A stretch of DNA of 64,000 bases from Amia ocellicauda (taxonomy: Eukaryota > Chordata > Actinopteri > Amiiformes > Amiidae): positions 12,289,501-12,353,500 of the forward strand of contig NC_089867.1 in NCBI RefSeq assembly GCF_036373705.1, given 5' to 3'. The translations under genes were made by a program, and so were the position numbers. Numbering within the stretch: position 1 is the stretch's first letter; each line of letters starts with the position of its first letter. The notes beneath the pieces are model-generated. The model had not been told where the DNA came from and searched no databases. It saw nothing but the letters and a program-made list of their open reading frames with translations. Positions 11,452 to 24,743 of the stretch are shown here, piece after piece.

Positions 11452-14400
11452 CTACCCTCTACAAAACCATTGAATCATACCTTTTTGGTCATTCATAGTT
11501 TTAGACTTTAGAAGATTTAACAAAGCAGACCAGATTCTCTAATCAAGAGATGATGTTCTCTTCAGACAGTGTCATTGATAACATGTGGTTTATATTCAAA
11601 ATAGTATTCTTAATTATATATTCATTACCTACGTTATTGAAATTGTATTTCACAACTTCCAATTATATAGCAGCAGCTTTTTCTGTACAAATAAAGAGAC
11701 CATTTAACAAATGGCCATTCCTATTAAATCCAGTTTATGGTCTGAGAATCTCCACTCTAAAAGGATCACAAAGTCTCACACATAGAAAGAACAGCAAGGA
11801 TTAGTTTAATTTTTGAACAGAAAAAAAATCTGCATGCTGTACAATAGAGTATAAAGCCATTTAAATTTAATGTGTTTAGTTCCTTTCCGTGCCAGTCAAT
11901 CCCAAAGCCCTTTACAAAAATCAATTGTTGTCTAATAACAGTGAGAGCCGCAGAGTTTGTATATGTGGGTGGGGGGCACAAATGCAAGCCCTTTAAGACT
12001 TGCTTTCAAAGAGAGTCTTGATATTCCCAATCTCCAGTGGCACACAGTTATAGTAAAGTCCCTTGGAGGAGGGAAATCAGCCCCCAAGAGTAGACTACTT
12101 TGTCAGGGGCCGGGCCGGAGTCGCTTCTGATGGTTTTTAAGTGTGGGCTTATACTTTCTTTAATGATAAACGAGAATCATGGGGCTTTGTTAGTATTATA
12201 GTCCTGCATGTTGCTGACCCATTTGGTTTTATTAGCAGTTGAATTTACCTTCTCTGCACAATGTGTCTTTGTGTGCATTTGTGTAGGCTACTTGATTAAT
12301 ACCCTGAATGGCACTTTGGTTTTATTCTATACTTTTGCCCCCAACAAGCAGTGAAAGTTGCGTACAAGATCTGAATCTCCCCTCCCCCACACTAAAAACG
12401 AAAATGGGTCTTGGCTGATCTTTTGTATGCCTCTTTCTTTTTCCTGCAGGTGGTCCTGGCCAGCTGGTACAGGGTTTACACCAGTACAATGGATTTCTTT
12501 GGCATTGCGACTAAGATGTGCTGGTCTGTCAACAGGGGAGAAGGACTGAATCCTGTTGAAAGTTGTGAAGGTAAGTGTACCCATCTGTGTCTTGTGTACC
12601 GAGACACCAGTTTAAATGCATTCCTCAACAAGAAGAGTTCTTTGTAACTGGTTGCCCTGCCCTGCTTCAGTTTCAGGATGAGGTTTGTGGCCAATGTGTT
12701 TAAAAAGATTGAGCACATGTTGTCTTAATGCTTAGAACTTAATTACAAAGGAATACAGAATGTACATTTTCAATATAGGTTTCCTTTTTTCTTCATTTGT
12801 GCTTCCCTAAGGAACATATTCAGTTTGATCCTGAAGAAGAAACATCACCTTTTCCCTGACACCATTTCAAGAAATCATAGATGATTATAACAATTAGGGC
12901 CTTTATTGTTTAGTACCACTTTCTTTACAAAAAAGTTCAATGCTCTGTGATGACTCAACATGTTTGGTAAATCATCGAACCTAAAGGGTATATTTTTCTG
13001 CTAAAGCACATTTTGAGTAGTCTGTATTTGAAGATCAAAAACAATTATTCCCTTCATAAAACCTGAAGTAAATGCTATTTTTTCTTTGCAAGACTGATCT
13101 TTTTAATTTTTTGTAAAAGCACATCTCGTGTTCTGTTTAACACACTAGCCAACACACACTTGATTATGGCATATGTTCTCGCATGTGCTTGCACTCCTAC
13201 CGCCGTGCCATATTAAAGCTTCTCTGTTGAACAAATTGCATGGTTGTCTGAAGATGTTAAGACGACGACGAAATGAAATTCAAAATGCAGACCCTTAGTC
13301 CAGTTCATGTCACTTACGCTTGCCTCTAAAAGTTCCTGTGACTTGATTAAGTCTGTGATGACCATTGACTGTAAAAAAGGATTATTTCTGCCATGCGTAA
13401 AACTGAAGAAGGCATAGAAACCATGTCGGAGTACCTCAAGTGTAAGGCATTGTGTGCAGTGTTATTCCTCGCAGGAAAGCTACTGATCTTTTAAACCTCC
13501 AGCTCGATGTGAACATCCTAACTTGTCTGTCTGTTTTCCTCTTGTTTCTTAGGCCTTGGAGATCCTGCTTACTTTTATGTTACATTTGTTTTTATACTGA
13601 ATGGGATAATGCTCAGCTTGTTTTTCCTTTATGGGACCTATTTAAGGTAAATTGAATGACCAGTTTAATAATTTTTTTGTTGAACGTTGTGTTGAGGATG
13701 ATGGACATGTTTAGTGGCAAAAGCCCTGAGCCTGTAAAGTGCTCTCACTCCAGCTCAATTAATAAACATGTTATTTAACTGAGAGAAAATTACAGCTGTT
13801 ATTAATACTATTTTGTTTGTATCTTTACCTCTAGTGGAAGTAGACTTGGTGGTATTGTCACAGTCCTGTGTTTCTTTTTTAATCATGGAGAGGTAAGTCT
13901 TTACACACAGACTTTTTAGTTTAAATACTGCATAGTTTGACTTTATCTGCATTAAGGGGATTAGTCACTGTTGTCTTTCATATCTCTTACAATAAACCTA
14001 GCTTTACATGTGCTACTTTCACAGGGTCCTATGATTACGCTGCAAAGACTGAACACTGCTTTTATTTGAACAAAAATGTTCTTTGACTGGTAAAAGAGAA
14101 GGAATGTATTGGGATATATAAACACAAAACAAATGCATGTATTTCCAGAGAGTGACTCAACTAAAAAACAAACCAAAAACCACCAATGGCTTTTTCAGGC
14201 TTTCATATAGAACATGTTCATGTTTCTGAATTGAGACTTGCTTGATATGCATGAGATGTGAGAGGGTCATTGCCAATGAAACCGTAATCGGTCACTGTGG
14301 AATTGTTTGAGCTCCGTCCTCCTCTGTACGCGGCGCTGCTGTCCCACACGCGAGCCACGGTGTCAGTGCGTTGTCTTGTGTCTCCTGCTCAGAGTACGCG

Positions 14401-17400
14401 GGTCATGTGGACGCCTCCTCTGCGCGAGAGCTTCTCCTACCCATTCCTGGTCCTGCAGCTGCTGCTTCTTACTCACATCCTCAGGTGTGCGACCCACTTA
14501 TCTTTAGATACTCACTTGCTTAAGAATTTGATATTGAAGCCTGGTTGTTTTGTTTAAATTTTCTTTTATCATTTTGAAGATCTTGTTGTGTATTTTCTTT
14601 CTCAGATGAGCCCCATAGGAAATGCTCTGAACATCCCTTTTAGATGTGTATTTAATGGTGCTAAAAGTTTTTTTTCATTATTTAAATAAACAAAAATGAA
14701 ACAGTCCCCTTTTAATTATTTTCAAATATGTTCTCCCTGATTCCAGCCCCCTTGTGAATATGGTTCATGTGCATCTCTGGGAGAATTGGCTTGTCTGAGT
14801 ATGTTTACTCAGTCTGTTCCTATAATGGAAAACTATCCAGAGATGCAGCCTTCCCCCCACTTGTTGCCTTAGAAACGGGCCCATTTGTGTTTGCCGACAG
14901 TGTATACACACAAAGTTGGTGAAAAGTCAAGTGATTGCACCACAGAAAGGATGTTCCAGTTGTCCTCCTATCAACTTAAGGGCTGTGATTGCTTTTTTTT
15001 TTTTTTTTAATCCGGTAGTGCATGTTAATAAATAATCGGTACACACATTAGATGTAATACAATGAAAGTAAAACTGTTTTTAAAATCATGTACACGACTC
15101 GTACAAATTGGATACAGTAAGATTGTCAGTCTGAATACTGATGTTTTTGTTCTTTTTCCCATGTTCTCTTTAAGGAGTCCAAACCCTGGGAAAGGAGCCT
15201 TCGTAGCACTTGGTGTTTCTAATGTCTTTTTCATGCTGCCTTGGCAGTTTGCCCAGTTCGTGTTACTCACTCAGGTACAGAGAAGAGACGCACATTGATA
15301 CGTATTGATTGAGAACTACGGGCACAGCTCTCCTGTCGATGCACCGAATTTTGGCAAAAATAATGGTGTTACTCAACAGAGAGGAAATGGACACACAGAT
15401 GGTGTCAATCAGGTTTCCTGTGTGCCAAGATGACAAGAATAGTCTTCAGGGATGTTCACATCTCCCTTTTGTTGATGATATTTCATTCATTAAACTGTTA
15501 ATACAACACCTACAATGAAGAGCTTTAGGTCTGAAAACGATGCAATTTAAAGAACCTTATAAGGATGTTGAATATTAAAGTTTTAGATTCACTTCCCTAT
15601 TTATGTATTTAATCATCAATCTGTGCTGAGAATTGTATTTCAATTTTGTTTTGTTTCAAAGGCTCTGATTTATTTGAGTTTGTAAATGTTCTTTGTGCTT
15701 TATTATTTTAGATTGCATCCTTATTTGCATCTTACATCATGGGGTATCTGGCTGCTGCCAAGCTGCAGACACTCTTACTTACCCACATGGTATGTATGTA
15801 TGTTTGTGTTATTATTATTATGGTCATCAGGATATATCTTCTTATCTTTATGATGGCAAAGTTGAACCTTAGACTAAATTAATTCAGGGTTATCTATTCT
15901 GCACAGGGAAACATATATGAATGAAAGTTATTTTTAATTAGTAAACCACAATGCATAATAATCATTTAATTATTCTTGAATCCCAGTATTTACATTTTTG
16001 TAAAGAAAACAAACGGTAATGTTGGCCAAAGTCAAGGTTGAACACTTTGCCATTGTGTTGGTTTCTGTTTGGATGAAAAGATGTGTGTGGTGCATAAAAT
16101 CAAATGTCTCTGTAATTTAAGTAGTTTAGTATGAGTTTTAATTTATTTGAATAACTGACAGGAGAGCTCATTTTAAAAACCGGATCGTACGGTTTCTCAG
16201 ATGGCAAAAATGACAAGACGCTGTGATCTTTTCAGTTTTCCAGTGTAATATATTAGCATTTCAAACACTCATCAATTTACCCAAAAGACAGTGATGCCGA
16301 TATCGGCTATGTAATTAAATGCATTAATGTGTCAAAATTAGAAGTTCAGTCTTGTTTCGGCTCTGTTACACACAGTCTATTTCTTATAGACAAAAGTAAT
16401 TTTAAACATGTATCTTAAATTCTTTTTTTTTTTATTCTTTTTTTTTCAATCCAGATTTCACTTTTGGCTTGTTTCGTTTTAATGTTCGGAAATGCCATGC
16501 TTTTGACGTCTTTCTATGCCTCTTCGCTGGTATCAATTTGGGTAAGTTGAAGGATTAAATTGCATTATACAAGATTTATTTGTGAAGACAAGATGGCATT
16601 CTTGTGTTGCAAACAAAAACCTGACATTTATTTTTTAAAACCTGTTGCTTGTTTTATCTTCCAGGGCATAATTGCACTTAGGCATGACATTGCTAAATAC
16701 TGCAAACCAGGAATTGTCACTTGGGTAAGTTAAGGCTCATTAATCTGTACTTCTCCAAAAGTATTATGATTACAAAATCATTACTGTTATTGCTTTGTTT
16801 ATCATTAGCAGAGTTATGCATAGCACTGAAGCCAAAACGTTTTGGCTGAAAAGCAAAGATTTCACCGTAATATTGCCATTGCAGATTACCAAGGTTTGAT
16901 TTACTTTATATCTGGTGTTAATTTCACTCTAAGCCTGTGTTTTTTAACCCTCTCTCTCTCTCCCTCTGCAGGTTACAGAAGGCCTTGGCTGGTTAATATC
17001 CACAGTCATTTTGAAGGGATTGACTTCTGTTGTTCTTGGAGCCACAGATGATGTAAGGAAAAAAACAAAAATGTTCATGTTTTCTACACACCTACATGAA
17101 TGTATTAAACTTAACATCTTGTGCAGCATTTCTGGGAGAACTATGACACTAGTATTATCAGAATATTTCTCCGATATCAATCCATTTTAGCTCACACTGC
17201 TTCTGAACAGTCTTAATTGTGAACAAATTGTGAACCGGTTGTGTTGGGGATGTACTGGTGAGCTGAGTGGAGTAATAACTGACTGTAATATCTTTTCAAT
17301 TGGAAAAGGTATTTATTTATCTTCCCCTCCTTTCTTTCCAAGGCCCACATAAGCAGTTTGATCAAATCCAAGTTTACCAGCTACAAGGATTTTGATACCA

Positions 17401-20400
17401 TGATGTACACCTGTGCAGCGGAGTTTGACTTCATTGAGAAGGAGGTATGTTGGGATACTGAAGTAATCACTAGTAACTTGTGTCCAAGTCTACGTTCCGG
17501 TTGTTTTTACAGGTATTTTGATCACCTAAGTATCTTTTCAGCTTCCTAAATACATTCTTCTGTTTCTAGACTCCTCTGCGTTACATGAAAACACTGCTGC
17601 TCCCAGTAAATCTTCTCATCTTTGCTGCGATTGCTTCAAGTGTGAGTTTGTCCTCATTATTACAATCCACCCATCTTAAAGTTGTGATTTTGTAACGTAT
17701 AGTGATTTCTCTATATTGCCACCTTAAATTGAGAAGCATGATATAACTGCTCCTGAAAAACGTGTTGCCTAGCAGTGTGTGGGTTTACTCTAGTGAACCA
17801 AACTGTGCATATGCTTTAAAATATTTAGCTTTTATTATTATTATTTTTACAGACTATAAAAGACGTTTGGACATATTTAAGATGGACAAAGACTGAACCA
17901 CCCAAAGCCAATCAACAGGATCGGTAAGGAACGTTTTTGTTGTAGATTACCTGCGATAGGAAATCACTTTTAATCAAGCATAATGAAACGCATCCACATG
18001 TATCAATTTTATCTGATTGGATTATATAATCATTTTCTAAAGTAGTGTGCACCACGTATTAGCCCAATGCTGTTTATTAGCACAAAGGGAATGCCTTACT
18101 ACCAATATATCACTTTGGGACCTAATTGTAAGCTTTGCTTCTTATTTCAGGCCAGCACAGTTTGCAAACGGAGAGGTGAGACTCTTATCTATGACTAAAA
18201 TTAGTTACATGATTTCTAGGATGGTTTGCCCATCTTCCACTGCATTGGACTCAGTTCCCACTGGCTCACAGCCTTATCGTCTCCGAGGGATGCCTCTAAA
18301 TATCAGTTATGTTAATGTATAATGCAGTAAAATTAATTTCAGCGATAACTGCCATTCAGGAACATTTAAAAGGTTACAAATGAAAAAGGCTATCGGACGC
18401 AGGTGATAGCACTGAATTAACCGCATAAAGCCATTTCTTCAGTGATAATCACCTCCATTAAATAGTTTTCATCACATGCATTATTTGCTCATCATAAGGA
18501 GTGATATTATCTTGGCAGTAAACCTCTCACAGAAACGTTTACACTGTGCTATGTTGTGTTTATTGCCTACTAATGAATTTTTGTCCCTCCCCCCTCTTTC
18601 AGCTGGTTTACCACATTTTGCAGCTAATTGCATTCACGGTACTAGCGGTCCTAATTATGAGATTAAAGCTTTTCCTCACGCCTCACATGTGCATAATGGC
18701 CTCGTTAATCTGCTCGAGACAGGTAGGTAATCACAAGATAAAATTAAAATGTTCACATTTAATGACAGGCATTCAAGTCATCAACTGTACATTGTTCAAG
18801 ATCAGCTAAATAAGAGACTGCGTTTCCTGCTGTCATTGACATGAATACAAAACATGGGGTTGTTTTATATCAAGGCTTCAAATCAGAAATGACAAACTTA
18901 TACCCAGTAACTTATACAAATAAAAACATGATATTGTACAGTGCGGTCAGAGTTTACAGTTGATCAAGACATCATCGCTCCCATCTTCCAACTTATTCAG
19001 AGCAAGACATCTCATAAGATTAACTGTACTGCAGCTAAAATGTATATTTGTTTTTGTGAAGAGTGCAGCATAATATTGTTATTTATTATGATCAATACTT
19101 TGCTCATTAACTTTGGCTTTTTCAGCTCTTTGGCTGGATAAAGCAGAAATACAAGCAGCAGCTTCTGGTCTTTGGGATCCTCTCCCTCATGGCCATTCAA
19201 GGGTTGGCCAATGTGCAAAACCAGTGGAGCATCATGGGAGAGTTCAGTAACCTGCCGCAGGAGGAGGTGATCGAGTGGATCAAGGAGAACACCAGGCCTG
19301 GTGAGTGTGGACTGGCTCTCCACCCTTAAATTGATGGCATATGATTAAAATGCTCTGTAATTCATACATTTTAAGTGCTTTGTATAGAGATTAGTATGGA
19401 GAATGTATTTATGAATTTGAATGTGTATTCAGATGTTTAATTCTGGAAGTGTTCAATAACAAAATGCTTTACTTGAGGAGAAAATACAGAACATGTCTTC
19501 ATCACAAAATGGTTAGATCTGCAGTGGCTAATACTAGACCTCTTCCCAGAGCTTGAACTGGCTTCACAAAAACGGCCTCCATCAAATACATTGTCCACCT
19601 ACAAAAGGACAGACCTCTTTCTATTGAGGCAGGCGTCATGGCTGTAGAGTATTGTTGTGCTTTGAGTGATGGGGAAAATATCTTCCAGATGCTGTATTTG
19701 CTGGAGCCATGCCCACAATGGCCAGTGTCAAGTTATCCGCCAACAGGCCTATTGTAAACCATCCGCATTATGAAGACGCCGGGCTCAGGTAAGCTGCTGC
19801 TGAGATGCAAATTGAATTCCTGTCTAAGCACACAGTGGAGCAGAAAATTCAGTTAGAAGAATTGACGCAGAGGATATTCTCACAGCATAGAGCTCTGCAG
19901 CGGGATGGCTTTTATCTTTCACTCTTCTGCTTGTAGTTTTTTTATTTATTTTTCTCTTCCCTCTATAAAGTGATGTTATGATGACTGATATTCAAAAGCT
20001 GGTACTGAAATAAAACTATGAGCAGTAAATATATAACAAAGGACTTTCGTTACTAAAAGTTACTTGGTAAAATTTATCATTTAGAGCTTAAAAACTAAAT
20101 TCAACATCTTGCATTCAGTGACGTTTTGAATGTTTATTCCTTCAGGGAAAGGACAAAACTGGTGTATGCCATGTACAGCCGCAAACCAGCAGAACAGGTG
20201 AAGTCTAATTTAGTCCGGCTCGGAGTGGACTACTTTATACTGGAAGACTCGTGGTGCACAAGGCGGTCCAGGTAACTCGTCTCTTACCATACAGTGTAGT
20301 TTTATGTAGTAGTAGTAGATTTGATTTCATGAATTTAACTTGATTTCCTCGTATTTGTGTGGCATCAAAGCGATTACGCTAATGGTTTAAACAAACTGTT

Positions 20401-21400
20401 TGGTAGCAGCTACTTGAAACGTATAATTTTCTGTAATTGCACCACTGTTTATACGTGTACAAAATCTCAAATACACACTTTTGAGCATTTGAGCAGTTTT
20501 TGAGAGCTTCAAGGGCTGAATTGTTCAATGAGATGCGTGGGTACCAACTCTTGGAAAGCTGAAATTTAACCTGTGTGATTTAATGTTAGTTATCCTCTTC
20601 ATGAATCACTGGTCATTGTGAGTCCTACTGTGTGTTTATTTAACCTTTACTGTGAGTAATCGCAGCTCTCCCATCCATACAAAATGCTTTCATTCATATT
20701 CGTATCCCCAATCAGGAGATGTTTTGTCATGTAGTCAGTCGGTTGTCTGCTTTCAAGTGTTTGTGGTGGGCTTTTATGCTGGTGCTTAATGCAGGACAGG
20801 TGTGCGCACCTCTCAGCCTGACAGGTGTGTGACGAGGGGTTTTCACCGTCATGCAGCGTGTGAAAGGGGAGATGGGGAGACTGCGTGGTCTTAAAGCAAC
20901 TCACTTCATGCACCACTCTCCGCATGCTGTCACACTATATGAAAACTCTTTTTAGTAAAAACAAACCAAAAAAAAGACTGATACCACACCATGTTTTATA
21001 CGACTGCTTGTGTGTGTAGACAATTTCTGATAAACCTTTAATTCACTAATTTAGTTTTACTCATACCTTAAGTGTACCTCATTAGTATTAATTAAAACTT
21101 GTATTAACAGAAGTTATGCATTTTTATTTGTAGCATGTATGTATTTTAGTCAATTGCACCTTTAGTATTGCAAGCTCCAGTTATGTTTTATTTTGTACTA
21201 AAACAAGGTTCTACAATGTGTGTGTTTGCAGGCCTGGCTGTAGCATGCCTGAGATCTGGGATGTTGAGGACCCCGAGCATGCTGGGAAAATTCCTCTCTG
21301 CACCATACTGGGCAGGGATTCCAGGCCTCACTTTACCACCCTGTTCCAAAATAACATTTATAAAGTCCTCAAGGTTTCCAAAACTGCCAAAGATAGGTAA
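8942..21400 (+). CDS. DPY19L1: Probable C-mannosyltransferase DPY19L1, 22 coding exons
   Basis: The product belongs to the DPY-19 family, multipass ER enzymes that attach mannose from dolichol-phosphate-mannose to tryptophan in WxxW motifs of thrombospondin repeats. Coding exons: 8942-9218, 10760-10784, 11026-11113, 11266-11403, 12450-12570, 13553-13646, 13835-13892, 14393-14484, 15175-15274, 15712-15789, 16455-16541, 16665-16724, 16972-17052, 17343-17444, 17570-17641, 17853-17923, 18151-18175, 18603-18722, 19126-19300, 19689-19788, 20146-20271, 21232-21400. All introns are GT-AG and every join keeps frame, giving 752 residues. Family marks are FENDRHFSH (108-116), EMAFRTEM (123-130), [16 protein letters not shown] (in exon 8), YTCAAEFDF (in exon 14), [10 protein letters not shown] (in exon 18), NLPQEE (in exon 19) and [14 protein letters not shown] (in exon 22). 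Resemblance to human DPY19L1 is much closer than I expect for L3 or L4; L2 is the main alternative but is a mammalian offshoot. No frameshift or stop interrupts the model. Confidence 0.95.
10760..10784 (+). CDS. DPY19L1: DPY19L1 exon 2, 25-nt microexon
   Basis: This 25-base exon (acceptor TTTCAG, donor GTAAGT) codes AAVAGILH and completes the first membrane segment. Phase 1 in and phase 2 out match the neighbours exactly, and the peptide matches the human segment ALAGVLHW. Skipping it would shift the frame. Confidence 0.9.
11026..11403 (+). CDS. DPY19L1: DPY19L1 exons 3-4: first luminal loop
   Basis: Exon 3 (11026-11113) and exon 4 (11266-11403) code residues 101-176. They include [17 protein letters not shown] and the [16 protein letters not shown] stretch, the most conserved part of the family. 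In GT-C fold enzymes this first luminal loop carries acidic catalytic or metal-binding residues; candidates here are E109, D111 and E129. That assignment is by analogy, not shown directly. Confidence 0.85.
11421..11448 (+). repeat. (GT)14 microsatellite
   Basis: A perfect dinucleotide run starts 18 bases into DPY19L1 intron 4, close to the donor at 11404. Such repeats vary in length and can sometimes affect splicing of the adjacent exon. Confidence 0.97.
16949..16964 (+). repeat. CT-rich pyrimidine tract
   Basis: A TCTCTCTC run lies just before DPY19L1 exon 13 and makes an unusually strong polypyrimidine tract for the acceptor at 16971. Confidence 0.6.
18151..18175 (+). CDS. DPY19L1: DPY19L1 exon 17, second 25-nt microexon
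   Basis: This 25-base exon (acceptor TTTCAG, donor GTGAGA) codes the end of RPAQFANGE in a variable cytosolic loop before the LVYHILQL membrane segment. Human has a similar short loop ending in HGE. Phases 2 and 0 fit both sides. Confidence 0.85.
19126..21400 (+). CDS. DPY19L1: DPY19L1 exons 19-22: C-terminal luminal domain
   Basis: Exons 19126-19300, 19689-19788, 20146-20271 and 21232-21400 code residues 564-752. They contain the last membrane segment ([16 protein letters not shown]), the conserved [18 protein letters not shown] and PTMASVKLS stretches, [20 protein letters not shown] and the [14 protein letters not shown] tail. The TAA stop is at 21398-21400. This soluble C-terminal part faces the ER lumen in the family. 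Confidence 0.92.
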
Positions 21401-21854
21401 CCAACTCCAGAGAGGTAATGATATCGTCAGTGCATTATCCCATTCACTTTGAACCTGTTTTTATTTTTTATTGCTCCACAACTCAGTCTAAGCAGATTAA
21501 GGCTTGTCCCAACACATTGTTGAAAGCATTTGATGAGCTCGTATTATCTGATCACAAGGGCAGGTGTGCTTGGCAGTGAGTGAGCGTTGTGGTGAATGTT
21601 TGCTTAATGGGTTTCCCACAGTCATTTACAAAAATGTGAGTATTTAATTTTAATGTATATTTCTTAACTTGCCGCCTCAAGCGGTTCTTTCTTAATTCCA
21701 TGTTGCTGCTGTGTTTACTCGTTGTGGGAACTATTATTGTTCCTGTTTGTTTTTAAAACTGCCCATAAGCAAATTACACCCTTTTATTTACCTTCGTTTA
21801 ACTGTACAATCTGAGAGAGGGTTCCTTTAGGTATAGCTAAAGCTATGCAAGAAC

Positions 21855-21860
21855 AATAAA
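21855..21860 (+). terminator. Candidate proximal poly(A) signal of DPY19L1
   Basis: This is the first canonical AATAAA on the plus strand after the DPY19L1 stop, about 455 bases downstream. Use is not proven. Confidence 0.4.
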
Positions 21861-22093
21861 TCAATTGTCTGGTATGAAAGCAATGTGCTCAGGCTTTGAG
21901 AATTGGGAATGTTTAATATAATGACACTCATACCAGTGTTACACAGCATAGTTTTGAGAGAAAGTATGAACTGAGTACAGAACAAGAGAGAGATCCATTC
22001 AACATTCAAACAAATTGTATTGCTATTATTGTTTGTTCTTTTGTTTAGAAAACGAATGTAATTTGAAAACCAGTTAAACTTCTACAGTGCAAA

Positions 22094-22800
22094 CATTAAA
22101 GGCCATTGCACACTGGATCCCATCCGTCATTTGTAGTCTGCCATCTGAAAAGTTGTCCGCACATTGGATCTGTTGAAACCACACCAGACACATAGCCGTT
22201 CACGATTCCTGAGCTGGCTTCTGTCTCAAAGCTACGCCACGGTTCACGCCTCAACTATAATGAGATGTGAAAACAAAACAAATAACAGGACACAAAAGCA
22301 GAGTGCATGGTTCAGCTTTCAACTTTTTATTTGAAATTGCAAATCTTTGTAAATAACAACGGTCACTCTTGTTATGTGCTTAAGCAGACTCGTCTAGGAG
22401 AACTCTAGCTCCATCAATAGGTACCATCCTCTGCAATAGCTTGCCATATTTTGCATTTCTTCTCTGTGTCTTTGTACTCTTCATATGCTTTCTGTATAGT
22501 TCTTGATGGTTAGACACACAGATATGCTTTTCCATCAATCCACGTCTTTGTCATTTTTCATTGGTCAATGTCATTTTGAATGCACGTAAAATCGGATCGA
22601 ATCGAACTAGTTTCAATTCCAAAATTGACGCATCACCACCGTACAACAATGATTGACTCCTGTGTGAGCGGAGATAGGGAGTGTGCACTCGTTTATTACT
22701 CTTTTCAGACACGTAATGATCGAATGCATCATCGGATTCAGTGAGCACAGGCCTTCATGTTTTAGATGAGTAATGAGCAGTGAAAGACATTCAAGGACAT
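22094..22800 (-). mobile_element. Possible decayed DNA transposon fragment with a MADF-like remnant
   Basis: The plus strand starts with a segment (AAGGCCATTGCACACTGGAT) that resembles fish PIF/Harbinger-type termini. On the minus strand around 22400-22540, two frames read in turn HICVSNHQELY and then EEYKDTEKKCKIWQAIAED. Together these look like the start and middle of a MADF/Myb-like domain, as carried by the accessory protein of Harbinger elements, broken by a frameshift. I could not identify a matching right terminus or target duplication, so extent and family are uncertain. Confidence 0.3.
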
Positions 22801-24148
22801 TTTCTGCGATTTCCATTTTTCTCCTTTTCATGAATAACCTTTACCTCAGGGTGCATTATACAGGGAATTACAGTGTGAAGCGTGCAGGAAGTTTAAATCA
22901 AATGGAAAAGCCTCAGTATGAGACGGAATTGTTGTGAATATGTCCTAATTGGACATTTCTATTTCAAACGAACCCCTGGATCAGACTAGAATATAATGTA
23001 CTGGATTGATCACTGGATAACGGTTTGGCATTGCCTGCAGTATTTTCCTTTAGAGCACAGAGCAATAAATTAATATTCTTACCTTTGCCAATTCTGCAGT
23101 CCCATCCATCATGAGTACAAACTACACACTTTGATTATTCTTACATGTTTGATCTTCTTCTTTGTTTTAATTCCATTTGGCTAGAACAAATTATGAATAC
23201 TTGAATATTGTTACACACCAATTTTAAGGCATAAAAAAAAAATATGTATAGGCTATGAATAAAAATGTGATTTTTATGAAATCGATTTTCATATTATAGC
23301 AATAACTTTGCAGTAGTTCAATTAAACATTGAAAATAATGTGCCCTAGGTTGGATGAGTATTGATATTTCTTCCTCTGTGTTTATAGGCTTTAGATACAT
23401 TTATTATGTGTATTTTGAATGGATTATCTCATTTGCTAAATGCTTTTCTATGTATAAAAAAATACTGAGGTCCTCTTTTGCTTTTATTTTATCTTTGTTT
23501 TGTGTAGTTTTGTATGGTGAAGGGCATATGTTTTCACTCTTGCCAAAGGAATAGAAACAAATTAGTGGTTTGTATTCAGGAGACTTCAATAATAGGGCAG
23601 GATAACTTTTTTTTTTTTTTACCCTGGTAAGAACTTGAACTTGTAGTTATCGCTAAATCCTTCAAGCACTCATTAGAAAATGACAAATCTGTACCTCAAG
23701 TGAGCTGTGTGGGAGAGACCAGTATCTGGTAACTATGAGAACAGGTATTTGCAGCTTTTAAAGATTGTGTAATCCGTCGGAGCAGGAGCTGAGGTGGCTC
23801 ACGAATAAAGCTGTTGCCTTGTACGTCTCTAAATATCAGGCAGGAACTAAACATTATTAGGCTCATGAATATATATTCGTAGTGTCTTACTAAACCTCTT
23901 TCTACGTGTCCTTTTTGGTTTAGATCCAGTTATAGCCTTAACTTGACATTATTTTGAAACTGTCCTGTTTGGATTAAAATGCTGTTTAGCTTTGACTGAG
24001 TTTTTCTGTATGCTGTGTAGCTTCACATATTGTAATACAGTTCTTAGACATGTGGTACAGTACCAGTATCTTCTCTACCCAGCAGTATTATTGTCAGGTT
24101 ACACGTGTTGTCCCTGGTCTTGAGGTCATGAGCAGCAGTGCTACAACA

Positions 24149-24171
24149 CAGTGGTAACACTGTTACCACTG
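24149..24171. repeat. Perfect 11-bp palindrome
   Basis: Arms CAGTGGTAACA and TGTTACCACTG are exact inverse complements separated by one base. It lies in the DPY19L1 3' flank and could fold as a hairpin in RNA or act as a dimer binding site. No function is evident. Confidence 0.7.
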
Positions 24172-24743
24172 GCACTGAAGATGCTTCCTTCTGTAGTTTG
24201 AACCTTTGGGCACCACTGGGTTCCCTCTAATTGCGTTGCTTCACTGTGACCCAGTGACACTGCTTGTGCTCTTCTGACCTGCAGTTAAACTGAACAATAC
24301 AGGTAACTATATTGTATTGGTTTAAAAAAAGAAAAAAATCAAATTTTATGTTATGTTTTTTTTTTTTTTAAATGGTCATGTTTGTTTGTTTATGAGCAAA
24401 TAATATACAATACATACAGAACCACACAATTGTTTCTCATTTAAGGGGGTTACTTTGCAATTAGGTAGTTTTGTTGCATTTGTCATTTTACTCACGTAAG
24501 CATGCAAGGGTATCTGTAAAATGCCTTTTTGGTTGTTTTGATTCAGTACAGTCATATCAGTGCTGTTAAGGATTCCCACACAACCCTGTTACAAGCTGGC
24601 GACACTACCCAGTACCCAGGACCCCTCACACTGACAACACCTAGGTCAACTTCATTTTAGAGTTGCAATTTAGTATTATATGCTCAGCTTTGTTAAAGAA
24701 AATAGTTTTATATGCTCTTGATGCTTATTTTGTCTGTATTTTA

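Larger units (their letters stand above)
21401..24743 (+). other. DPY19L1 3' untranslated region and downstream flank
   Basis: No coding exon is supported here. The first AATAAA after the stop is at 21855-21860, giving a 3' UTR of roughly 0.45 kb; a second strong candidate is at 24744-24749, giving about 3.3 kb. The stretch also holds a decayed transposon-like segment near 22.1-22.8 kb and a short palindrome at 24149-24171. Nothing here resembles NPSR1, the gene found between these neighbours in human. Confidence 0.5.
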
